A DNA stretch of 64,000 nucleotides from NCBI GenBank assembly GCA_907163375.1, contig CAJQUW010007737.1:434001-498000 (forward strand). The letters run 5' to 3'. Every line of letters begins with the position of its first letter. The stretch's first letter is position 1. The position numbers and the translations under genes are program-made. Origin of the DNA: Prostheceraeus crozeri. Lineage: Eukaryota > Platyhelminthes > Polycladida > Euryleptidae. The notes beneath the pieces are model-generated. The model worked only from the letters and a program-made list of their open reading frames with translations, did not search any database and was not told the DNA's origin. This document shows, one piece after another, positions 1 through 10,839 of the stretch.

Positions 1-770
1 TCTTCAAATGGACATCTTGCTTGTGCTTGCAACCCGACTATGTCCTAAAGAAAGCGAAAATCATGCTAGCGTGCTTCAAAGCCTTATAGATTCCTAACTA
101 CTCTCTCATTTTTCTTGTCACAGGCTCAGTCGCCCATAGTTATCAACTCCCTGATATTTATGATCAGCTCTATTCTCGTGAAAGGGACAGAGGAACGCAC
201 TTGCCGTGAGAATGAACTAATTTCTTATCCGCAAATGCACCGATATGCAACCCAGAGATCATATCAGAACCGATTTGTACTCTTTCCAGGACCATGATCA
301 TTGGTGCGAATAGTTCATTCATGCTTAAACTTGTTTCTCTTCACCCGGAAACTATTTTCTACCCATTGATTGTCTGTGAAGAGTCCCCGTTGTTTTCTTG
401 CTAGTCTAGCGTGACTGTAAGTATTCAGTCGAGTTGGTAACGACAAAGATAAATTCCATGGTGAAATTCTCAATGTGGGAACAGAAGGCTGGTCTACACA
501 CTAATTCCCCGAGTATTCTGCGTACCGGATGTACGGGAACTCGACAATGCCATTGTCTGGCGATGGAATGTGTCTTTTCGGGAAGTTGATTTGACAGGTT
601 ATCATATCATTGTCAGTGATGTGATCAGTTGTGATGATAGAAAATCCAACCAGCGCACGAGAATATCTGCGAAAGTAAGATTCCGGTACATGAAAGCAAT
701 TTAAAAAATAAGCAAACATTCACCGGGGATAATAGAGAGAGAGAGGAGGGTTACACCCACAGAATTAAAT
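1..770. other. No gene recognised
   Basis: Only short open stretches are present, with no recognisable domain, no convincing exon borders and no repeat structure. It is probably intergenic or intronic host DNA. Confidence 0.5.
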
Positions 771-774
771 ATCT

Positions 775-1275
775 TGTTTATCTACTTCGGTTTGATAGAA
801 GTGTGATTAATACGAAATTGACGGCACATCGAAGGTGTGCAAAAAGGAATTTCTAATACCTTACAGAGATAGGAAAAAAAGTCGTGCGTCGCTTGCGGAT
901 TAATGTGAGTTCCAGCAAAGTACTTCGTTTGCCAAAATTCCTTCAGATTCGAAGAATTCAGATCATTGAGCACAAGTTTTCTCCGTGATGTTGGCCCTTC
1001 CGATCATTACTAAAAAAAGTAGCAGGCGTACGAAAATTAGTTCACTTGATGATTTCACTTCCTCTCCCCGGCATTTCTCACTGTATAGTGCATATCCTAA
1101 ATCGAGTGTTAGCCAAGGCAACGATGTGTGTTTTGGTGTGTGCGAAGTGATATCACAGCACGCACGCATCTCTCACTGGCTCTGGTGTACTGCTGACAGC
1201 TTATTGTTAGCAATTTCCAATAGCAAGCGATACACGAATTATCCATTCGAGAAGGAGCATGTTGTCTAATTCTGT
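775..1275 (+). repeat. Dispersed ~500-bp repeat, diverged copy
   Basis: The stretch from about 836 to 1,040 (markers 'gtcgtgcgtcgcttgcggat', 'ccttcagattcg', 'agaattcagatcat', 'gatgttggcc') recurs at 8,600-9,115 and 53,656-54,170. The last part again ends in 'tgtctaattc' near 1,265. The middle differs from the other copies, so this copy is older or rearranged. The borders are approximate. Confidence 0.65.
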
Positions 1276-3214
1276 GATGTGCCATTTCGATATTAAGGCT
1301 ACATACAATTCTTCCTTTCTAGGAAACCGAAGCGCGAGTAGATGAATCTAATTCTGTGGTTACACCGGTTAGGAGAAAAGACGGGTAACCGGACGGATAA
1401 ACTTCATTTGCTATTGCATGGGATTGAAACTCGTGAAAGATCAGCACGTTCATCGACTTATTTTGCGTTTTGAATCTGAAAGATCATTTTTGGACTTCTA
1501 TTTATTATTATCAAATGTGGTGTTAATGCAGTGTACTGAAGTCCTGTATAGATTCAACAAACGCTTTGAATTGAGATTTATTATGAATTCGTTGCGACCG
1601 TAGGATATTCGATGTTTTTAAGTGTCAATAATGGCATTATCAGCGATTCAAGGAATCAATAATAATAAAAACGAATCATGTGGAAACAAACATCGATGTT
1701 TCAGGTACCACCATTCTTCAGTGTGCAAGAGAGTGAACATCAAATTTATAATTAACATACAGAGTTCACATCGACGAAAGTGTCTTCCACAAAGCCAATT
1801 GTACAGTTCGGGTATAAGTATTCAATACGTCGTCCGAGTTGAATTCTTCGATGTTTGGTAGGTCACAGCTTGGTATGATGCTGCGAATCAAAGTTATGAA
1901 CGTCAGGCGTCAAGAATGGAATTGGAATATATGGAATATACAGGGTATTTCAAGAAGAATTATCCGATTTCATTGTGCTTAATCTATCTATTAAATTAAC
2001 ACAGATCCTCAGAATGAATGTTAAAATACTTGTATAGATAAAGAGTTTTGTACATCATGTTGCAAATGGTTGTGGTCATTTCACCTTGGTCTGTGGCACG
2101 GTGCACAAACTGCAAGTGTTATATATTTACTTGTCTCTACATCTGACAGAAGTGCCAAGTGATAGTCGACATGCAGTGACGAATACCGTGAGACGGATTG
2201 CCGTCTCGATGGTTGCCGAGTCTCCAGAGGAGATCATATCGAATACCTGTAAATTTTTAAAATCTAGAGCTTGTCCAAAAGTTGAAATTTTAAAAAATAT
2301 TTAAAAAATTTTAATTTTTTTTAAAAATCGTTAAAAATTTTTCATTTCTAGTATTTTAACACTTTTCTCGAGGCTCTGAGTTTATGATTCCTTTTGAAAA
2401 CCTTGTAGAAGCCAAAAAAACTCGGAGCAACTTCATGAAAATGAGAAATCAGGCAAGAGTACGGGTATGTGCTTTGTCTCCGATATTCCGTTGGCTTCGG
2501 ACTTATCTTAATTCTTATTATTTGTAGACCATTAACAAAGTACAAATGAAGCTACGATTATCATATTCATTGATCCAAGAGTGTATCTATGCAATTATTT
2601 GATGAATACAAGCAATACACTTTAAAGACTACTCATAATGACTTTATAAGTAATACTGTCAGTTCTATATACGTGTAGTGTTTGATTCTCATCCCTGAAA
2701 GGAAAACGAGGAATCGTTTTATGATATCATTAAGCGATAAGCAGCTTTAGTTCATTTAGCGGTAATTATCAAAGATTTAGCGATCAAAGTAATTTGTGTT
2801 GCAAACTGATGAGATGCAAGTCAAAGCTCAAACGACTCAAAATTAGTCTTTTATGTGGAATTAGTGTTCTGTCTTTTTTTAAATTGAGCTTGTATTTTTT
2901 TAATCATTAGTTGAATGGATTTTTCAAAAGCAATAAAATACATAATATCTTATTTTTGTCAATTTCCATTAAGCAGAGACTCAACAAATCCTTTTTTACC
3001 CTGACGACGATGGACGATGTTTTTTACATTCAACCTTTCTAGATTTATTCTTTTAATAAGGATGAACTGTCATTGATATTTTAGGAACGTGTTCGTCTTC
3101 TCCGTTTTGAAGATGAGTTCCAAGGACAAAACTTGAATTTCATCAAATGCATTTCCAAATCCTTTAAAATCTTCATGTTCGTTGTCGGACAGGCAATGTG
3201 ATTTAGATTGTAGA
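1276..3214. other. No gene recognised
   Basis: Host-like AT-rich DNA. A pronounced A/T-run segment lies at about 2,250-2,350. Nothing coding can be supported. Confidence 0.5.
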
Positions 3215-3222
3215 CAATGATG

Positions 3223-3920
3223 GAGGCCCGTAGCCACGTGGGGGGCCCTGTTGATTTTTGTACCGCCTCTGCTAAAATAGTTATCTATATGATCAATATA
3301 CAATCAATAAAACGAATCAATCAAATCGTCGGAAGTGAGAACAAATTGGAGGGGGGAATTGATGGCTGGCGAGAACGGAATTCTTTGTCGGCACAGATCA
3401 ATTGTAGGATAGAAACAACTATCTAGCGAGTGTTGAACGGTTACATCGCATTGCGTCTCACCTATGTTGTTTATGTCGGAAATGTCCAGACTTTAACTAG
3501 ACATTCTGAAAGAATAATCAAAGCACCTTCTATCAAAATTCTTCAGGTGTATCAGTACCTCTTTGTGAAGAGATCATGTACTGCAAGATCATACAGTGAT
3601 TTAATGCTTAAACGTTTTATCATAGAAAAAGGTTTCATGCAGTCTTAAATCGTCTGATATACATGTAATACAAACAAAATTAGGCTACATTATAAGAAAA
3701 GGTTAGCACAAAATATACAGGAGTTTACATTATCATGCATTAGAGTCTTTCATTACATAATTAATTAACTTAAATAACAACAATAATTTAGACTGCAAAT
3801 GCAGATATTATTGATTCAAGATTGTAGTCTTCTCGTGGTTTATGATGTCCACATCAACTTTCTCTCTTTTGGGGCCATGAACCCCCCCCCCCCTGTAGAT
3901 CGGATCTGGTTACGGGCCTG
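3223..3920. mobile_element. Non-autonomous hAT-like element (~700 bp)
   Basis: The ends are inverted: the left begins 'gaggcccgtagcca' and the reverse complement of the right begins 'caggcccgtaacca'. Poly-G/poly-C runs lie just inside each end. The flanking 8-mers are 'caatgatg' (3,215-3,222) and 'caatgacg' (3,921-3,928), 7 of 8 identical, which fits an 8-bp hAT target duplication. No transposase is seen inside. The hAT assignment rests on end sequence and duplication length. Confidence 0.65.
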
Positions 3921-4057
3921 CAATGACGATATTCGGCAATTATCTAACCTATCGAACCATGCCAACCTGTTATCCATATGATTCTTCCACTTCTATATTT
4001 CTTCGAATTACAGCCTTCCTTGAATATTATAGCCGAACCTCTCCTCAGAAAATTGTA

Positions 4058-5002
4058 GTGCAGTAAAACTTGAGATTTGCAGCCATTCATGTGACTTTTA
4101 ATAGTGATTGTATTTCTCAGGTGTCCGCATTTGTCAGGTTTATCTCAAATAGTCAAAAAGGTGAGAATTAACCAGGCCTATAATACATGTAGGTACGATT
4201 AAGGAAGATTAAATGTTTAGCGAGACGTAGCACCGAGATAAATAAAAAGAAGACAAGCGAAATCAATGTGGGTACTAAGTTGCTATAGTTGCAAACATGA
4301 AATTAACTAAAATAGAAACATAAAATAGATATAGAAAGGAATTAAATCAATAGCAAAGGTCAACATTTTAAATGAAAGTTTTATTTCTTCAGAGACTTGG
4401 GATGTAGTGTATAATAGAAATTACAAGGCACAAAATTCAACATTTACGCTAGAGACTTTTTTTGAAAGAAATTTGTGATTTTAGTTTGCTTGAGTTCACA
4501 GAATACATTTTCGTTTCTAAGATTTCTTCCCCTGACCCAAACAGATCCACAAAAGATCGTATGTCTCTCTGTAAGGCAATTTCTTTCATTTTCTGGAGTC
4601 AGATAAGAGACGTCTTCATATCAGGAATATCATCAAAGTTCTCATCAACTGCAGTATCCTGATCCATCCATGTAATCTGCCAATCTTCCGATAACTCGTC
4701 AATGGAAGGAAAGTCATCATCGACAGTCAAATGCTCATCAACCGTGTGAAGTTCGGGAAGAGCAACGGAGGCTGAGATGTTTTCAATCAATTGACGGACT
4801 TGCGAGGTGCCCGCATTTTAAAGGTGAAATCCGGCAACGGTCACGGAAAATGTGGTCGCGATTCGCAGGTGGCAGGTTACCTGCGAAATACGGCCATTAC
4901 GCTAATTGTTGCACATAAATTTTCAAGTAACTATCTAAAACTGACTTCAGTTTGCAGGTGGTCGCATTTGTCAGGTGCCCGCGAGGACAGGTTTTAGTGC
5001 AG
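4058..5002 (-). mobile_element. Pogo/Tigger-like DNA transposon remnant
   Basis: Terminal inverted repeats 'gtgcagtaaaacttg' and, on the other strand from the right end, 'ctgcactaaaacctg' match at 12 of 15 positions. Both sides are flanked by TA (4,056-4,057 and 5,003-5,004), the duplication used by pogo/Tigger elements. A minus-strand open stretch in the middle could be the transposase C-terminus. The family assignment is an inference from the ends and size. Confidence 0.5.
4463..4790 (-). pseudogene. Possible transposase C-terminal remnant
   Basis: The minus strand reads an acidic segment (containing DDDFPSIDELSEDW and DENFDDIPD), then an in-frame stop at about 4,596-4,598, then continues in the same frame with LQKMKEIALQRDI and DLFGSGEEIL. 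Acidic tails followed by a short helical segment are usual at the C-terminus of Tigger/jerky-type transposases. The identity is tentative because the catalytic DDE core is absent. Confidence 0.3.
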
Positions 5003-5004
5003 TA

Positions 5005-6250
5005 ACCGCCGTTCTGTACATTGCTAAGAGACAGATATTTGAAATCTAAACTGTTCTATCTTACAGTTGAAATCAATTTATAAATATCCGTCTTTATTTT
5101 CAATCTATAATGTGTAATCCCAGCTTTGTAGCTATCAATCTTGAATAGGATCATTTAGCCGTCGCCGTTCGCGAAACATGAAATTAAAGGAACACTCAAA
5201 TTACGAGCTTTATCAGAATTGACAGTTACTGCGCATTTCTGAATGATCTCTCATGCGGCTATTTGTTGTAAAATCTATGCTATTTTACTGCATGTGTATC
5301 GAAGCTATTCATATGTCGACGTGACGTTTTTTTCGAATGCAAAATGAAAACATGAAATTTTAAAGCCTACAGATTCTGTATAATTGCAAAATTTTTTAAT
5401 CTGTTCAAACTAGTAGGATACTGCGAATATCAGTTTTATTATGGATCAGAGAAGAGCTTCCTTAGGATTGCTAGATGAACAGTGTCTGTCTGTCACGTTT
5501 GATTAATACTGAGCGGAGCAATTTCATAATCTGCACTACAAAGTTATGATTGCGTCTAATTTCATCGGTTACATCAAAATTGTAATTGACTTCGGATATT
5601 TTGCGTCAATCAAAGCTGAATCTGGTCATGAAAAATGGACCAACTAAATTCGCTATTGCTTTGTGTCACACATCAGCGTGCTACGTAGCTTTGAAGAGCC
5701 TGCATTCTCAGCTTCCAAATTGTCTTTTGTGAACTTGAATCCGTAAGTGCACTTCTGGACATTGGCCAAAATATGAAAATCGCTCAATCTGCACATCGTA
5801 ATATTTCAATGAGAATGCAGGTAGGTATGATAATCAAGTTAGAGAGTAACGAGCATTTTCTGAGATTTCTGCTGACATATTGCTAATCGAAATCGTCTTT
5901 GAGAGAAATAATGACATTGTTGATTTATCATCAAAATTATATTTTTCGTCGAAGGAGTTGTTTTCTCAGTTTCTCATAGAAGATGTTAGTACTTGCCTTG
6001 ACTCGAATCTTGGCGATGTAAGGAGTATGAATGTGAACTTCTTTTAACTTTTTCATAATCTCTTGAGTAGATAACATTTCAAGATCTCGTTCTTATCTCG
6101 ATTCGAGTTTGGAGTCTGTACACTGACGTAAAAAAGTTTCTTGTTCATCCTCGGAAGCATATTCGGTGAGTACCATTTATCCAATTCTCATTCTTCCTTG
6201 CTGAGTGATTATCAAGAATGCAAGGTGTGCCTAATTTAAAAGTCTTAGAT
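5005..6250. other. No gene recognised
   Basis: AT-rich host DNA without a supported exon, RNA gene or repeat. Confidence 0.5.
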
Positions 6251-6252
6251 TT

Positions 6253-6324
6253 GACTCCAGATAGATTTGAACCCAGGTCTTGCGGACGCACAGCGAACAC
6301 TCTACCACAAGGCTACTGCGCCGG
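6253..6324 (-). repeat. tRNA-like SINE head
   Basis: On the minus strand a B-box-like 'gggttcaaatc' (complement of 6,264-6,274) lies downstream of an A-box-like 'tagccttgtggtagag' (complement of 6,300-6,315) at tRNA-like spacing. The whole is about 72 nt. It lacks a CCA end, and the acceptor stem does not close cleanly. A SINE head or tRNA pseudogene is therefore more likely than a working tRNA. Confidence 0.6.
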
Positions 6325-6616
6325 TCATGAAAACGTATTACTATTTTTGACATATGCTCATTCTCCTTACGTCATTAAGTGGTCGCAAATATCATGAAGC
6401 TATGTGTGATAGCTCGCTATGATAAGTTGAAAATTCGCCTGGCTCATAGATATGAAAAAACGATAGATCCTGGTAATGCGGAATAGAAATCCTTTAAATG
6501 CGAGTTAGTCATATCGCAGCCATCGTCAGTCACACTGTACCAAACTTTCATCATCATCTTGCTGACTTGATCGCGCAAAATATTTCGATTCAATAGATCG
6601 TCAGATCAGACGTCAA

Positions 6617-7003
6617 TTATTTAATGAGACGACGCTGAGAAGCAATTTGATTATCTAGAAAATGAGAAGTGTGGGATCTGTCATTAGCAGACGTCAATTT
6701 GGTGAAATGATCGGAACTATCACCTCCATACAATGTCAATTCCATCTTAATTATCGCTTTGGAGAAGAATGTGAAAGCTGAGATCACTCTCCCACATGAG
6801 CAACCGATGGAAATGACAGTTTGAAGGAAGCTGTTGACGTTCATTTTGTTGTTTTGATTGCGGAAGATGTGTTCAAACAGAAGCGCGTTGATAACATCTG
6901 TTTGTGGAGGAAAGAGTGAAATTGTGGACACGTATGGGAAATATCTTGTTGTGAACAATGTTGCATTCTCTTGGGACACATTAGCAATGACTTTGATGTC
7001 AAA
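6617..7003 (-). CDS. Possible terminal exon, unknown protein
   Basis: A minus-strand stretch of about 128 codons runs to a stop. It is preceded by a pyrimidine-containing 'acattttacag' that could be a 3' splice site. The product would begin FDIKVIANVSQENATLF and contains several Asn-X-Ser/Thr sites. No domain is recognised. An open frame of this length is uncommon in the surrounding DNA but can arise by chance, so it is offered only as a candidate. Confidence 0.22.
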   Translation of the reverse strand, partial: FDIKVIANVSQENATLFTTRYFPYVSTISLFPPQTDVINALLFEHIFRNQNNKMNVNSFLQTVISIGCSCGRVISAFTFFSKAIIKMELTLYGGDSSDHFTKLTSANDRSHTSHFLDNQIASQRRLIK

Positions 7004-7009
7004 CTGTAA

Positions 7010-8595
7010 AATGTTCAAAGGATTGGCATCTCAGGAAACGGAATTATCCTACAAACCGACGACTTGTTGGAGATTTGATTTCGAACATGAACGAAATCTA
7101 GCGCATTCAATGAAAATATCCTTCTCTGCTATCACCCGCAATCAATCAAACGAACCTTGTTAGATAATCCGCTAACAGATGGAACGGTTTTCAACACATG
7201 TTTGAAGTGCTGTTACTTCTGTATCGGATAATTACGCGTCTTGTTACTTACAATGTAACCGCAATCATTGCCTTCACTATATCAATTTGACTTTGTATTA
7301 AATAGGGACATAGATTTGACGTCTCCAATCTAAACTCGTGACCACAGGCAGAAGTTGCTCGCGGATAGGGATTTCGATTTCTCGGGAATTGTAGCATAAC
7401 TACAATTTTGTGCAGAAAAGTTGATACGCTAATAGGAGTGAGAATGGTATGACTTATGAACCAGCGATACAACCGAAACCCGGTGACCCGAAATCTTTAT
7501 CTCGATTTAATTGAGTTGCATGCTGAATCGGGGGGGGGGAGAAGGTAGTATGCATGATTCGCTATATTTAATGGGCTCAATCTTATAATAATCGTAATGA
7601 TAATGATAGCTACGTGTCAGGGACTGCAATTTGCCCCAAGCGGATTTGCGGAAGCTAAAAAGCGATGTGCATTGTACTAGCCCCATTTCCCTGTGGTTGT
7701 GCTTCATGTATTACAATGGAGTTCTTGGTGTGTTGAACCTTCCAGCAATAATGTGTGGCCTCCGTCTCATTTATTAGTATTTCCTCATGGATGCTGCTTC
7801 TACATTACGATGTAACAGTAATAATGCCCTAGTATAGACTAAATAGCTGTTGAAAATATGACCAAACGGTTTCATAGCCAACTTCTTGGTCAAGGAATAA
7901 TATAGACTATTTTTCATATAGTGTTGTTTCCAGCGGACGCCGAAGTAAATCGCAAGATGCGTCACTCTTAATCAATTAATAGTTGAAAGTTCACACATTC
8001 TCCCACCGTCTGATTGGCTTTCATCTCTCGGATTGTTGTTTGTCACTTCTGTTGTTGTTGTTGACTTTCTATTTATTTTTTGTCTTGTAATGAAAAGTGT
8101 TTTTACTTTCAAATGTTGTACATTCCTCACGCTTCTCATTATTGAGGAAATTCGAAAATAAACGTTATTCTATTCTATTGGTCATGAAACGCTGTCATCC
8201 TGCAACAAGCATAGTAAAATATATAAATACAGGTGCTATAGAAGTGAATAAAAACAGCGAAAATAAAAAACCGGGCACCATTTTCAACACTGACCCGGTT
8301 CCATCGATGTTATAAGCATTCGTGAGCGAACTGACTACGTGGGCCACTTTAAAGTATTACTCGCACCACTGTCTGTGAATAGTTTATGCCGCAGCTGTTG
8401 TATATATGATGAGCACTATGACACGAAAATCCACAATACCATCAGCATGGATTTCTATATCCATGCCATAAGTATCAATAGACATCCTTGTTGCTTATTC
8501 ATCAATACGCGCATATTGTAGTGAATACTTTATGGTATTATTTAATTGATGCCGTCCCACGGCCGGCAAAAATCGTCGCTGTTGTACACACACAA
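7010..8595. other. No gene recognised
   Basis: Host-like DNA with a short poly-G run near 7,530. No supported exon or RNA. Confidence 0.5.
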
Positions 8596-8599
8596 TTAG

Positions 8600-9115
8600 A
8601 TTTTTTAAGAGTATCACTTTGCTAGAAGTGCAAACTGATTCAGAAACAATGGCACATGCAGGCACTTACTAAGTGGGCAAAAAAGAAATTTTTAATACCT
8701 TGGAGAGATAGGAAAAATAGTCGTGCGTCGCTTGCGGATTGATCTGACCCTGATTCCTTTTAAATGCTCCGATCGCCACGATTCCTTCAGATTCGTAGAA
8801 TTCAAATCACTTCGCAAACGTTTTCTCGATAATGTTGGGCCCGCCAATCATTATTAAAAAAGTTAGCAGGCGCACGAAAAAACGTTCACAAACTTCTCTG
8901 TAGAACTTGACATCGACTGTCTCTTTGCTGTGTGATCCGGTTGATAACACTTACTGAAACTTCGCACAATCTGGCGTGTTTAATGTTGAACTGGCTGCTC
9001 ATTGTTCGATTGCTATGGTATTATGCCAGCAGATTGTGCCATTTCATTAACATTGCTTGTTTCAATGTTTCCTTTCTAGTCAAACAGAAGAAGAGACGAC
9101 CTGTCTAATTCCTTG
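8600..9115 (+). repeat. Dispersed ~500-bp repeat, copy 2
   Basis: It matches 53,656-54,170 along its whole length at high identity, from 'gtatcactttgctag' near 8,610 to 'gacgacctgtctaattc' near 9,110. The ends share only a short inverted 'aattaga', so a MITE is possible but not shown. There is no coding capacity. The shared block includes 'gtgtgatccggttgataac' and 'gcagattgtg'. Confidence 0.8.
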
Positions 9116-9157
9116 TGTGCATGAATCACAACACGCATTCACTACAATAGTAATCAC

Positions 9158-9231
9158 GCCTAGATTTTTCAAGCATCAATGATCCTTACAACCTCGGTTG
9201 TACGATTCATTGATGCTTTCAAAATCTAGGC
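9158..9231. repeat. Long hairpin 1 (28-bp arms)
   Basis: The arms at 9,158-9,184 and 9,204-9,231 are complementary with two mismatches and one bulge. The loop itself contains a 6-bp stem (acaacc/ggttgt). Weaker pairing continues outward for about 15 nt. The size and shape resemble a pre-miRNA or a small foldback element. Confidence 0.75.
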
Positions 9232-9335
9232 ATGACTGTTATATTATCAACAGACATACATTGATGTCTCTGTTATTGACTTGACTGCTGATAAAGTTGA
9301 TATCCATGGTCTTAGCAAAGCTTCAGAATTGTAAT

Positions 9336-9398
9336 AGATAATGCATAGATTTGAGGTTATTATGACAAATAGTCACCGAAGAAATCTATGCATTATCT
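9336..9398. repeat. Long hairpin 2 (17-bp perfect arms)
   Basis: Perfect 17-bp arms 'agataatgcatagattt' at 9,336-9,352 and its complement at 9,382-9,398 enclose a 29-nt loop. It lies 105 bp downstream of hairpin 1. Confidence 0.75.
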
Positions 9399-9433
9399 CT
9401 TATAATGCATGACTTTTTCGTTGGAAGTCTGCA

Positions 9434-9496
9434 CCAGGTTAATAATTTCCAATCAGGTTAATAATTACCTGCTTCGTGGAATTTATTAACCTCTGG
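9434..9496. repeat. Long hairpin 3 (nested)
   Basis: Outer arms at 9,434-9,451 and 9,477-9,496 pair with small bulges. A second palindrome, 'caggttaataattacctg' (9,454-9,471), lies inside the loop. This is the third hairpin within 340 bp. Confidence 0.65.
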
Positions 9497-9499
9497 CCA

Positions 9500-9950
9500 T
9501 AGAAAGCCTTACAAAATCATTCATTATAAACTGATAATGCTGATTACTTGATATGTAGGTATTTTATTTCTGTCTTGTCATCGATTTCTGATGACATAAT
9601 CCAATGACCATGTTTTTCCTTCAGATAGTGCCTCAACGTTGCTATCTATCGTTAGTCATTCTAAAGCTTCTTATTTTGTTAATCGCTACTTCATCTTTTC
9701 CTCCTGAGAGTGAACGAGAGAGGAGCAGGGGAATTTTGAGCTCATTTCTCATAGGAAAGGTGAAGATACTGCAACTGTTATGAAAGAATTTACCAGCTTA
9801 TTAATAGCTATTATAGATGAGTCATGCAACGGAGCACGTGTCTTATAAACTGCTATTCAGTTGCGTAATCATTCCTGATGAAGAACAATATCCGACAAAG
9901 TTCTTCAAAAACTGTCATTATATTTTACTGTAAGTTGAGTTAGCTAATGG
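9500..9950. other. No gene recognised
   Basis: Host-like DNA. A 7-bp stem (tgtcatc/gatgaca) near 9,580 is the only structure noted. Confidence 0.5.
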
Positions 9951-9956
9951 CTAGAC

Positions 9957-10831
9957 CAGTGGTTCCCAACCTTTTAATGTCTCAGTACCACTTGAGATCT
10001 TATGCGTTCGCCGCGTACCAATTAGTCTCGAAGAAATTCTTTTTATGTTAGGAAAGATGTAATTCTATTTTTATTTCAAAGAAATTTATTTTTGCGAACA
10101 AAACAAACGTGAAGCAAAGAGCAATCATTCTATAGGTTGAGGATGCTTCTTCCGAACAAATGCAAATAATTAATTTCATACCGGCAACTTAGTCTAATTC
10201 AAATATACATATTATACATACATTACTCACGTAATTTAAAAATCTATGTTTCGAGAAATCGAACTCTGAAGATCACGCAGATATCTACATGAATGCTGTT
10301 TCAAGATACTGTCAAATATCTACGATAAAATACAGGTTGTGTATCGTTATTTAAGAAACGTAGCCTGTATTATTTGCGAATATTTTTGACTTGCCAAGTT
10401 GAATGTACATTTCTATGCCATAAGCATTTCAAAATACGTGATTTGGCTTGCTTGGCTTCAAGCATGATCTGAAATCTAAAATACATGGATTTGTTCCGTC
10501 GATTTCGACCTGTCGGTCGCTCAATAGATGTCATTGCATCGCCTGTGCCGCATTCATATCTAAACAACCTAATACAAAGTTTGATGTGACAAGATGATGT
10601 CTATGCACAAGACAAATCTTCGTCTTTTGAGACTATGAAAAGTGATAAATTGCATCGAATTTTGTCGTCGATCTAATTTTCTCAAGCTGACCAACACTTT
10701 TCCTGATAGATTTGGTCTGTGACATGAATAGATTAAATTATCATCATAATACTCGTACATAGAGCCTACTTCGGATAGGTACTCGCGTACTATCTGATGA
10801 GCCTTCGCGTACCATAGACTGGGAACCTCTG
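9957..10831. mobile_element. Non-autonomous hAT element, Charlie-like ends
   Basis: The left end reads 'cagtggttcccaacctttt' and the reverse complement of the right end reads 'cagaggttcccag', both followed inward by 'gtacca' motifs. These are typical termini of hAT-Charlie-like elements. The flanking 8-mers 'ggctagac' and 'ggctattc' share 6 of 8 bases, which fits a decayed 8-bp duplication. Minus-strand open frames inside have no transposase features. Confidence 0.65.
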
Positions 10832-10839
10832 GGCTATTC

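Noticed and set aside
985-1269. 94-residue + strand open frame
   Set aside because: It lies in a dispersed repeat copy, and the frame is not kept in the other copies.
6253-6324. Functional tRNA gene
   Set aside because: A and B boxes are present, but the acceptor and anticodon stems do not pair well; a SINE head is more likely.
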